From positions 1 to 23,127 of the forward strand of contig JALOAD010000052.1 in the NCBI GenBank assembly GCA_023228995.1: DNA of 23,127 nucleotides, read 5' to 3'. Position 1 is the stretch's first letter, and every line of letters begins with the position of its first letter. Source of the DNA: Candidatus Muiribacterium halophilum. Its GTDB lineage: Bacteria; Muiribacteriota; Muiribacteriia; Muiribacteriales; Muiribacteriaceae. Positions 17,476-23,127 of this stretch are shown in pieces. The position numbers and the translations under genes are program-made. The notes beneath the pieces were generated by a model. The model did not search any database. It saw only the letters and a program-made list of their open reading frames with translations, and was not told the DNA's origin.

Positions 17476-17489
17476 AATGCGACTCCTTA

Positions 17490-17510
17490 GTCATATGACC
17501 TTATAGTCAC
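17490..17510. promoter_or_regulatory. Candidate TetR operator
   Basis: GTCATATGAC (17490-17499) is a perfect 10-bp palindrome, and a further GTCA half-site lies at 17506-17509, giving TGAC-N6-GTCA with the second half of the first. The site ends within two bases of the ribosome binding site of tetR, where binding would block transcription of the operon. TetR sites are often palindromes of this size. Confidence 0.5.
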
Positions 17511-17554
17511 AATAACACAAAAAAAAATAAAAAACAAGAAAAAATATATAAAAG

Positions 17555-17600
17555 CAGTATAAGAGCGGTATGTGATGCGTATAAGGGTGGTATAAAAACT
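17555..17600. repeat. Intergenic ATACGC/CATACC repeat cluster, copy 2
   Basis: GTATAAGAGCGGTATG (17557-17572) is the reverse complement of a 16-mer at 9777-9792 with one mismatch. CGTATAAGGGTGGTATAAAA (17579-17598) is a second, looser unit. It stands out as locally richer in G in a very AT-rich gap, about 80 bp upstream of tetR. Confidence 0.6.
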
Positions 17601-17763
17601 GTGAAATAGTAGAAGCTTTAAATATAAATCTCAATTTAAACTTCATCAAAAAGGTGCAGTTAAAATTCCTCGGTTTATTTTACATTAACATTTGTACCTG
17701 CCATAATATTTAAGCAAATAAACAAAAATAAACAGTAAATAACACATTTTACAACTTATACAT

Positions 17764-17789
17764 TTTATTATTTTGTTATTTTGCCAAAT
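17764..17789. repeat. Intergenic TATTTTGCCAAAT repeat, copy 2
   Basis: This stretch matches 11851-11876 at 23 of 26 positions. It leads into ATGACCAAATA and then the tandem palindromes, so it may be part of a larger intergenic repeat unit. Confidence 0.55.
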
Positions 17790-17811
17790 GACCAAATATA
17801 TAACACATAAG

Positions 17812-17871
17812 GTCAAATAGTATTTAGTCAAATAGTATTTGGTCAAATAGTATTTGGTCAAATAGTATTTG
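17812..17871. repeat. Four tandem 15-bp palindromic repeats
   Basis: GTCAAATAGTATTTG is repeated four times head to tail with only the last base of the first copy changed (A for G), and a partial fifth GTTT follows. Each unit contains CAAATA-G-TATTTG, a perfect palindrome around one base. The array begins 1 bp after a GG and lies 29 bp downstream (minus-strand sense) of the 46-aa gene. It could be a cluster of protein-binding sites or a slippage-prone repeat. Confidence 0.9.
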
Positions 17872-17899
17872 GTTTAGAAAAATGAATTAATATATGTTT

Positions 17900-18040
17900 T
17901 TAGAATTTAGTTCTATAAAGTTCAATTCCTATAAAAAACAATAACCCAGATAAAAAAAATAAAGCATAACTATTTGTCGAATAAATTAATAATACAATTG
18001 ATGATATAACAAGTAAAAATGCTAAAATATTTTTTTTCAT
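17900..18040 (-). CDS. Small membrane protein, 46 aa, translationally coupled
   Basis: An ATG at 18040 overlaps the TGA of the CPBP protease gene as ATGA, and the frame runs 46 codons to a TAA. The product starts MKKNILAFLLVISSIVLLIY, then STNSYALFFLSGLLFFIGIE, and ends LYRTKF: two hydrophobic helices joined by a short polar turn, with basic ends. A GAGA lies a short distance upstream. The ATGA overlap, plausible start and two clean membrane segments argue for a real gene despite its size. I recognise no family. It probably works with, or is made in step with, the intramembrane protease encoded just before it, possibly as substrate, partner or immunity-type protein; that is inference. Confidence 0.55.
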   Translation of the reverse strand: MKKNILAFLLVISSIVLLIYSTNSYALFFLSGLLFFIGIELYRTKF

Positions 18041-18666
18041 ATATTTATCTCAACAAAATAATACATCAAAATATAAGATATAACAACAGTTAATATATGA
18101 AACGTAATTACTACTGTAAGTTTTTTAGTTTTTGAATATATATATGTTACAAATAATGACCAGAAAAATAATCTTAACTTTGTATGAATATGTACTATAG
18201 AAAATAAAAAAGATATTAGAAAAATTATTATAATATTATGTTTGATTTTGTCTTTAAGATAATTATATAGAATAAATCTATAAAAAATTTCTTCAATTAT
18301 CGGGAAAATCAAAATATCCGTAAATATCGTAAATATTGTAATTCTACTTCCTTTATATATTAAACGAGCATATTCTTCATTATTTCCCATAAAATAAAAT
18401 AATATAAATAGAAATAAAGAACTAACAAAATAAGTAATGAATATTAATTTAACACCTAACCATACATTTATTTTAAAATCATGCAATTCTTCTTTAAATT
18501 TATCTATTAGTTCTTTTTTAAAAATGTAAAAACATATAAAATCAAAAACAAATCCCAAGATATATCTTGGAACTTGTGATAAACCAGCTCTAGCTAATAT
18601 AAAAAGCAACAAATAAAAACATATAATAGCTATTGTTTTAATAGTTTTTTCAAAATTCAAAGTCAT
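18037..18666 (-). CDS. CPBP-family intramembrane metalloprotease (Abi/CAAX protease-like)
   Basis: This 209-aa integral membrane protein has about six helices. The family's motifs are present: EEIFYR (125-130; the EExxxR glutamates activate water and arginine stabilises), FSIVHIH with H159 and H161, and H190 in VITFHILTVV. The usual asparagine after the third histidine is not obvious. Relatives cut prenylated proteins, process or resist bacteriocins, or affect phage infection, but most bacterial members have no known substrate. The gene starts 6 bp after the stop of the 170-aa exported protein and has no clear ribosome site of its own, so it is probably translated by coupling. It also overlaps the 46-aa gene. 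Confidence 0.85.
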   Translation of the reverse strand: MTLNFEKTIKTIAIICFYLLLFILARAGLSQVPRYILGFVFDFICFYIFKKELIDKFKEELHDFKINVWLGVKLIFITYFVSSLFLFILFYFMGNNEEYARLIYKGSRITIFTIFTDILIFPIIEEIFYRFILYNYLKDKIKHNIIIIFLISFLFSIVHIHTKLRLFFWSLFVTYIYSKTKKLTVVITFHILTVVISYILMYYFVEINI

Positions 18667-18672
18667 TTTATT

Positions 18673-19185
18673 TTATTTAATTATTTTTAAAGTTTTTATA
18701 TTTCTGTAATCATTATCAGGTGAAGGCATATAAACTCCGTCAGGAGGAGTTTCACTTCCTACTTCATAACAAACTTCTTCTTCTACTATTGTCTTTTCGT
18801 TAATGATAGTACCATCTGCTAATGGAATAGGTTTTAAAAGTATATAATATATTATTCTGCAAAACATTGGTACACGATTATTATCATTATTATGAATTAA
18901 ATCAAAAATTTTGTTGGAAAAATCATGGGTAATTTTTTCATTAACAATATATTTTACTATTCTGGAAGAATTTTTTCCATAAAAAATAATTCCATGTGAT
19001 GATATCAGAAAGTCACATGTTTTAAGTGATTCCGGTTCACATTTTTCGGGATTAGCTAAAACAAATTCTGTTATCAATTCATTGTTTATTGATATTGCTA
19101 AATCTTTGAAACTAAATCCTGTTGAAGTAAAACCTATAAATGAAACAGTGAAGATAAACAAACATACTAAAAAGATTCTTTTCAT
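18673..19185 (-). CDS. Exported protein of unknown function (170 aa)
   Basis: The N-terminus MKRIFLVCLFIFTVSFIGFT is a signal peptide or anchor. The rest is soluble, with cysteines at several positions (KCEPESLKTCDF, MFCRII, EEVCYEV) that could form disulfides in the periplasm. No known domain is recognised. AGG five bases before the ATG supports the start. It is the first gene of a coupled cluster with the CPBP protease and the 46-aa membrane protein. A trinucleotide repeat lies about 35 bp upstream of its start and could affect its expression. A relation to the protease, for example as substrate, is possible but only inferred from position. Confidence 0.7.
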   Translation of the reverse strand: MKRIFLVCLFIFTVSFIGFTSTGFSFKDLAISINNELITEFVLANPEKCEPESLKTCDFLISSHGIIFYGKNSSRIVKYIVNEKITHDFSNKIFDLIHNNDNNRVPMFCRIIYYILLKPIPLADGTIINEKTIVEEEVCYEVGSETPPDGVYMPSPDNDYRNIKTLKIIK

Positions 19186-19219
19186 AAAACCTGCATATTT
19201 TTTTTAATATGGTTGAGTT

Positions 19220-19249
19220 ATATTATTATTATTATTATTATTATTATTA
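19220..19249. repeat. (TTA)n microsatellite
   Basis: About ten uninterrupted TAT/ATT/TTA trinucleotides are followed by AG. The tract lies 35-64 bp upstream of the ATG at 19185 on the minus strand, in the likely promoter zone of the 170-aa gene cluster. Such tracts change length by slippage. Confidence 0.9.
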
Positions 19250-19270
19250 GTCAAATTATTTTTAATTTTT

Positions 19271-19888
19271 TTATAAATAGTGATAAAACTGGGGCATATC
19301 AGTTGCAATAACTCTATATTCTGTATCACCTAACTTTATATATTTATTTCTATCGTTTCCTTCATAAATATCACTCTGATAATCTCTCAATTTTGCAATA
19401 TAAAAAGCTTGAGTCTGTAGATAATTTCCTATACTATTTTCTGCAAATAACTTTTCAATCTTCCCATCAATCTCAGCCTCAACTTCAGCCCTGTTTTGTC
19501 TATAAGTAGTTTTTAAAACTTTAACAAAGATTTTTACATTTTCTGAAATGAACTGAGTTTGATCTAACGGCTTTACATCTTCCTTATTAAATACCATATT
19601 AGATATATAATAATTCTGGGTCTGTGCTGAGCCTTCCTTTACTCCCGCAGAGTTTGGCCTGACCCATCGCTCTTCATCTTCGTAATCTGGTCCCTGCCAT
19701 ACTGGAAAATGTAATCTTTCTTTTTCCTGTATTTCTCCATCATTGTCAAAATCATTTATTATCTCACCATTTTTTTTCACATATTCTATCTCACAAGAAT
19801 CTGCTAAGGAGCGATGGGTCAAACCTTCTATAGAATTACGGATTTGACCCTTTTCTATTATCTGCGGATACGGCTTATGATAAATCAT
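19271..19888 (-). CDS. Hypothetical protein, probably a rearranged fragment (205 aa)
   Basis: I recognise no family. From about residue 34 on the sequence looks like a real soluble protein: NDFDNDGEIQEKERLHFPVW, then GPDYEDEERWVRP, a KIFVKVLKTTYRQNRAEVEA stretch and a tyrosine-rich end (DMPQFYHYL). The first 30 or so codons lie in a GGGTCAAA...TTTGACCC hairpin (19816-19850), and the start abuts an inverted-repeat element (19896-19978). There is no signal peptide or ribosome site. This suggests that the 5' part is not original, and that the gene is a 3' remnant of a longer protein, perhaps of the large gene family at 21137-23127, a fragment of which lies just upstream (19972-20055). It may no longer be expressed. 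Confidence 0.4.
   Translation of the reverse strand: MIYHKPYPQIIEKGQIRNSIEGLTHRSLADSCEIEYVKKNGEIINDFDNDGEIQEKERLHFPVWQGPDYEDEERWVRPNSAGVKEGSAQTQNYYISNMVFNKEDVKPLDQTQFISENVKIFVKVLKTTYRQNRAEVEAEIDGKIEKLFAENSIGNYLQTQAFYIAKLRDYQSDIYEGNDRNKYIKLGDTEYRVIATDMPQFYHYL
19661..19850. repeat. GACCC inverted-repeat hairpins (REP-like)
   Basis: GACCCATCGCTC (19661-19672) is inverted as GAGCGATGGGTC (19809-19820). The latter leads into a tight hairpin: GGGTCAAACC (19816-19825), a TTCTATAGAA palindrome as part of the loop, and GGATTTGACCC (19840-19850), giving eight perfect pairs plus CC/GG with one bulge. The GGGTCAAACCT core equals part of the left end of the transposase element at 1351-1372. Confidence 0.6.
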
Positions 19889-19895
19889 AATGAAT

Positions 19896-19978
19896 AATTA
19901 AAAATTAACAATGAACAATTCAAAGCAAAATCTTTTATTTTTTCCAATTTTTCATTTTTCATTATTAATTTTTAATTT
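19896..19978. repeat. MITE-like inverted-repeat element
   Basis: The left arm (19896-19919) and the reverse complement of the right arm share AATTAAAAATTAA-Y-AATGAA-M-AAT, 22 of 24 bases, around a spacer of roughly 30-50 bp. The unit has no coding capacity and sits between a truncated gene fragment and the 205-aa frame. It looks like a miniature inverted-repeat element or a large hairpin. Confidence 0.55.
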
Positions 19979-20055
19979 CTCCTTGGAAGGCTTTCTCCCA
20001 TTCCAACACCTTCCAGATTATGTGGATTTATCATTGGTATGTTTTTTATTCTTCT
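19972..20055 (-). pseudogene. Remnant of a paralog of the caspase-like gene
   Basis: The frame read from 20055 gives RRIKNIPMINPHNLEGVGMG, ending at a TAA (19972-19974). It matches RRIKKIPMINPEDLEGITSG inside the large protein at 21137-23127. At the DNA level, 20009-20055 and 22551-22597 agree at 42 of 47 bases. There is no start codon: a TAG lies two codons upstream. The piece overlaps the last codons of the PepSY-like gene in another frame and runs into the inverted-repeat element, so it is debris of a duplicated copy. Confidence 0.7.
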
Positions 20056-21137
20056 CTGAATCTACCTTCACTTGTTATTTTACCATCTTTAAACTGAGAA
20101 AAAACTCTCGGAAGTATATGTTCCACATTTCCATTTTCTGCATTTACCATAACGCAAACTGTTGGATACATTAATTCATCATAATTTTTTCCCGGTATTT
20201 TATAAAATCTTTCATCTTTAAATTTAAAATTTATATGCCATATTAATTTCGGATATCTCGGAAAATATTTTTTCCATAACTTTCCTATAAAACTCTTATT
20301 ATAATCTCTCATATAATCTATATCTGTGTACATTATAAATGGTTCTTTAAAATTTGTTGTCTGATCAAGCCATATATATCCATTGACTTCGCCAGTATCT
20401 GTTCTACCTAAATATGTAAAATATTTTCCTTCAAAAAATACTGGCATTTTTTCTTTTAAAGTTTTCTTTGCAATTTCTGTTGCTTTTTCCCTTGAAATTG
20501 TCTGATTGAATTTTTTCATAACAGGATAGTAATTATCATTTATAGATAAAAAATGAATTTCACCATTTAAAAATAATTCTATTATAATATTATCTTTACA
20601 CGGATATCCTTGTACATATTTAGAAAAAATCATTTGATATGAATATTCTGATTTTATTCTTTTATTAAAATCCCAACTATCAATTGGATAATAGTCTTTT
20701 TTATTTCTTTTTGTTTCATGTAATTTATATACTTTTCCAATATCTATATAAAAAATATCTTTAACAATTTCTTCAGCAATTTTAATTAATTCTTTTTCTG
20801 ATTTAATTGTTTTTTTTTGTTCTTTTGTAATAAATTGCGGTGAACCATATCCAATTTTACTTTCATGATGATAATCAACAATATATGATTCTAATCTTCC
20901 ATCTTCATAAAAATCAAATTTATACTCATCTTTATTATTCTTCAAAGTTACCTTATAAATATTTTTTTGCTGTAGTTCAAAATATTCTTTATAAAATTTT
21001 AAATCTGAAATAATTTCACAACTAACTTTATACTTATTAAAAAAATCTTGAATATAGTTTTCGAAAAAATCTTTTTCTAAACAAAAAGTAAAGAAAAATA
21101 ATTTTAATAAAATTAAAAACACACAATATTTTTTCAT
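20046..21137 (-). CDS. Exported protein with PepSY/YcdB-like repeats
   Basis: The 363-aa protein has a signal peptide (MKKYCVFLILLKLFFFTFCL). After an N-terminal region with a beta hairpin (DEYKFDFYEDGRLESYIVDY) there are two PepSY-like units. The first, about 112-200, contains SEKELIKIAEEIV, YSYQMIFSKYVQGYPCKDN and FLNGEIHFLSI. The second, about 213-345, contains ISREKATEIAKKTLKE, LIWHINFKF and VNAENGNVEHILP. This resembles YcdB/YcdC and YpeB-type proteins; PepSY domains are known from propeptides that inhibit secreted proteases. Its ATG overlaps the stop of the upstream caspase-like gene (TAATG), so the two are made in step. Its last codons (GRFREE) lie in the duplicated DNA at 20046-20055, so the C-terminus may have been altered. 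Confidence 0.65.
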   Translation of the reverse strand: MKKYCVFLILLKLFFFTFCLEKDFFENYIQDFFNKYKVSCEIISDLKFYKEYFELQQKNIYKVTLKNNKDEYKFDFYEDGRLESYIVDYHHESKIGYGSPQFITKEQKKTIKSEKELIKIAEEIVKDIFYIDIGKVYKLHETKRNKKDYYPIDSWDFNKRIKSEYSYQMIFSKYVQGYPCKDNIIIELFLNGEIHFLSINDNYYPVMKKFNQTISREKATEIAKKTLKEKMPVFFEGKYFTYLGRTDTGEVNGYIWLDQTTNFKEPFIMYTDIDYMRDYNKSFIGKLWKKYFPRYPKLIWHINFKFKDERFYKIPGKNYDELMYPTVCVMVNAENGNVEHILPRVFSQFKDGKITSEGRFREE

Positions 21138-23127
21138 TATTTTACCTTTAAAATTATATATTTATCACCCTTAAAAAATAATTTAGTTTCATTTAAATTA
21201 TCTTTTTTATCATTTGGAAAACAATCATTATATGCTTTAAGCAAAGCTTCACCAACCATATAATATTCTTCTGAATTTTCTTTTTTTGTATTACACAATT
21301 CAAAAAACTTTTCTGCTAAATTTGATGCATCTAAAGGACTTACCTCCTTTTTCCATCCAATATATACATCTGTTTTTATGTGTTCCAGAAATTTTTCACA
21401 GAAAAATTCTGTTCCTGTCATACAACCATTAAAAAAAACTACTTTATAATCTGTTTTTTTATTGACAAAACTTTTATAAGTAACATAATTAGGATTCTGT
21501 TTTATAAATTCTTCATGAGATATATTTGATTTATTTGAAAAATATGGCTCTTTAAATAACTTTAAAAATCCTATATCAACTGGATATAACCCCTCAAATA
21601 CCCGTGTAACATCTCCATGACTGAATGTATATAATATTGAAAGATTTTCAAGATTATTCTCAAATTCTCTTTTTGTCGAACTTTTATCTATTTTAGCAGA
21701 ATATCCCAGCTCAATAATATTCCATACTGAATTCATAAATCTATATAATGCCGGTGAATATACTGGTTCCAAAACCCCTCCAAAAGGTCCCCATGCTTTT
21801 ATCATATAAGCGTCTCTTTCACCATTCCCGATTTTTCTTAATAGATTATCATATTTTACATACATATTATAAGATTGAATTGCTACAGGATCCCCAGCAA
21901 TTGTTGTAAACAGTAACTCAACTAATTTATTCTTCAGCATTATACTATCATAGCTTTCTTTTGCACCTTTAACAATACTGACAGCTTTTGAAATAAAATA
22001 TGATCCTATTGGATATACCTCAATTAATTTTGAACTTCTGTTTTCATCATTTCCCATAAACAATTCAATTTTATTTTCATCATCTAATAAATCTTTATCC
22101 AGCACTTTTATATAAAATATTGAATTATTATTTATAAATTCTTCTTGATTTAAACTTTCCTGACTTTCAATTACCATATTAGAAAAATTTTTCTGTTCAC
22201 CATTATCATAAAAACCAACATTCATACTTTCATCTGAAATGCTTTGTTCATCTATCCTAATTGATTGTATTTCTCCATTATCTAACAAATTTTTCCTTGA
22301 AGCTATAATAATATTTTGTTGAATAGGTTTTGGCATATAAAACTCAACAGCTCTTCCGTCTTTATCTGTTCCTTTATAAATATAACTGTTATTTTCAGTT
22401 TCTTCTGCTATTCCTGAATATGTTTTACCTGTTTGATTATCTGAAAAAGAAAATTCAAATTTATCTTTTAAATTAACAGAATAATCTGTTAACAAATTAA
22501 GATCTACAAATATTCTGTTTTCAGATACATTACAATCCCCACTTGTAATTCCTTCCAAATCCTCTGGATTTATCATTGGTATTTTTTTTATTCTTCTGTC
22601 ATCTTCGTTTACAATCATTATTGGTACTTGATTATCTCCTTCCAGTGAGAACTCTCTTGATACTGTTCTCCTTCCAATTCTTTCTGTTACTGCAAAATCT
22701 ACTTTTGATGAGATTATTATATCCATAAAATCACCTTTATATAATGTAAAATCTGCTTTTGTGGAATTTGTTCTTAAAGGTTCCAGCGAGTATGAATCTT
22801 CTTCATTTCCAGTTATACTCCAATTCCATTGAATATTCTCAAGTCCTGACATATCTACCAGAGTGCCATCTTTATATACAAGACTTGCGGTAAGCTGCTT
22901 CTTCTCACCTTCTTTCATTTCTTCAATAACTGGCTCAATTTGCACTTTTATTGTATTTATATAAATCTCTTTTGCTTTCTTTACAAAATCATCATTATAA
23001 TAATATCCTGAATCGTAATATGCTCCTAATACTTTTTTGAGCATTTCATCTGCTTTACTGTAATTATCTGTCTTTTTATATATTTCAACAAGTTCCTGAT
23101 ATGCTCTTATTTTTTCCTGATGATGTA
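21137..23127 (-). CDS. Large protein with TPR-like, Ig-like and C-terminal caspase/CHAT-like domains (5' end cut by window)
   Basis: The frame stays open through the window edge, so the true start lies outside. Numbering here is from the first in-window methionine (23044). Before it comes a TPR-like stretch (AYQELVEIYKKTDNYSKADE). Residues about 33-120 look like a bacterial Ig-like domain (KVQIEPVIEEMKEGEKKQLT, later IQWNWSITG). A beta-rich middle part (about 120-345) is unrecognised. The C-terminal region (about 465-610) has the caspase-fold pattern: ILYTFSHGD with H476, and YKVVFFNGCMTG with C541. These are followed by VYIGWKKEVSPLDASNLAEK and a VGEALLKAY helix, as in CHAT and related clan CD proteases. 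The His-Cys dyad is intact, so it may be an active cysteine protease. It overlaps the PepSY-like gene (TAATG). Domain identity is from motif recognition only. Confidence 0.7.
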   Translation of the reverse strand, partial: HHQEKIRAYQELVEIYKKTDNYSKADEMLKKVLGAYYDSGYYYNDDFVKKAKEIYINTIKVQIEPVIEEMKEGEKKQLTASLVYKDGTLVDMSGLENIQWNWSITGNEEDSYSLEPLRTNSTKADFTLYKGDFMDIIISSKVDFAVTERIGRRTVSREFSLEGDNQVPIMIVNEDDRRIKKIPMINPEDLEGITSGDCNVSENRIFVDLNLLTDYSVNLKDKFEFSFSDNQTGKTYSGIAEETENNSYIYKGTDKDGRAVEFYMPKPIQQNIIIASRKNLLDNGEIQSIRIDEQSISDESMNVGFYDNGEQKNFSNMVIESQESLNQEEFINNNSIFYIKVLDKDLLDDENKIELFMGNDENRSSKLIEVYPIGSYFISKAVSIVKGAKESYDSIMLKNKLVELLFTTIAGDPVAIQSYNMYVKYDNLLRKIGNGERDAYMIKAWGPFGGVLEPVYSPALYRFMNSVWNIIELGYSAKIDKSSTKREFENNLENLSILYTFSHGDVTRVFEGLYPVDIGFLKLFKEPYFSNKSNISHEEFIKQNPNYVTYKSFVNKKTDYKVVFFNGCMTGTEFFCEKFLEHIKTDVYIGWKKEVSPLDASNLAEKFFELCNTKKENSEEYYMVGEALLKAYNDCFPNDKKDNLNETKLFFKGDKYIILKVK

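Larger units (their letters stand above)
17476..17899. other. Gene-free intergenic region with several repeats
   Basis: No open frame of note is present in this 424-bp stretch. It holds the tetR operator (17490-17510), the second ATACGC/CATACC cluster (17555-17600), the second TATTTTGCCAAAT repeat (17764-17789) and the tandem palindromes (17812-17871). I saw no clear structure between about 17600 and 17760. Confidence 0.6.

Noticed and set aside
17812-17871. CRISPR array
   Set aside because: The 15-bp units are contiguous with no spacers, and no cas genes are present.
19911-20174. 87-codon plus frame across the rearranged zone
   Set aside because: It starts in the inverted-repeat element and runs antisense to the PepSY-like gene, with no family resemblance.
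21137-23127. TPR-CHAT of the type III-E CRISPR (craspase) kind
   Set aside because: No CRISPR array or cas genes are in the window, and the Ig-like part and exported partner point to the envelope instead.
1-23127. tRNA or rRNA genes
   Set aside because: I saw no cloverleaf with a TTCGANNC-like arm and CCA-type acceptor, and no rRNA-like conserved stretch.

Overview
This 23 kb window is strongly AT-rich throughout. It encodes an HtrA-type protease, a LolA-like carrier, a probable outer-membrane beta-barrel and many exported proteins, so it most likely comes from a Gram-negative (diderm) bacterium. Several large exported proteins match no family I can name, which suggests a poorly sampled lineage. 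I cannot name a genus or phylum from the sequence. Most genes lie on the minus strand; only the 776-aa exported protein and the APC permease are on the plus strand.

Left part (1-3.3 kb): a minus-strand cluster holds two HEAT-repeat proteins and a small ECF-type membrane protein. The two HEAT genes are separated by a RAYT/IS200-like transposase element (1351-2369) with nearly perfect 22-bp terminal inverted repeats. An array of partial end sequences (to 2422) follows its right end.

Middle part (3.3-11.7 kb): a membrane-anchored beta-propeller/TPR protein (minus) is divergent from a 776-aa exported protein of unknown family (plus). The latter has a well-formed promoter, ribosome binding site and terminator. 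It converges on a DegP/HtrA protease, followed by an amino-acid permease fused to a PTS EIIA type-2 domain.

Efflux-like operon (11.9-17.5 kb, minus): tetR, beta-barrel protein, ABC ATPase, FtsX/MacB-type permease, second permease, LolA-like lipoprotein-sorting protein. The genes are tightly spaced, with a candidate operator just upstream of tetR. The set looks like one regulated envelope export or lipoprotein-trafficking machine.

Right part (17.5-23.1 kb, minus): a 424-bp intergenic region with tandem palindromes, then a small coupled cluster (exported 170-aa protein, CPBP intramembrane protease, and an unlisted 46-aa membrane protein overlapping by ATGA). Beyond it lies a rearranged zone with an inverted-repeat element, GACCC hairpins and a fragment of a duplicated gene. 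The window ends in a coupled gene pair: a large protein with a C-terminal caspase/CHAT-like His-Cys domain, truncated by the window edge, and an exported PepSY/YcdB-like protein. This pair is the most promising candidate for an undescribed system: an envelope caspase-like protease with a PepSY partner.
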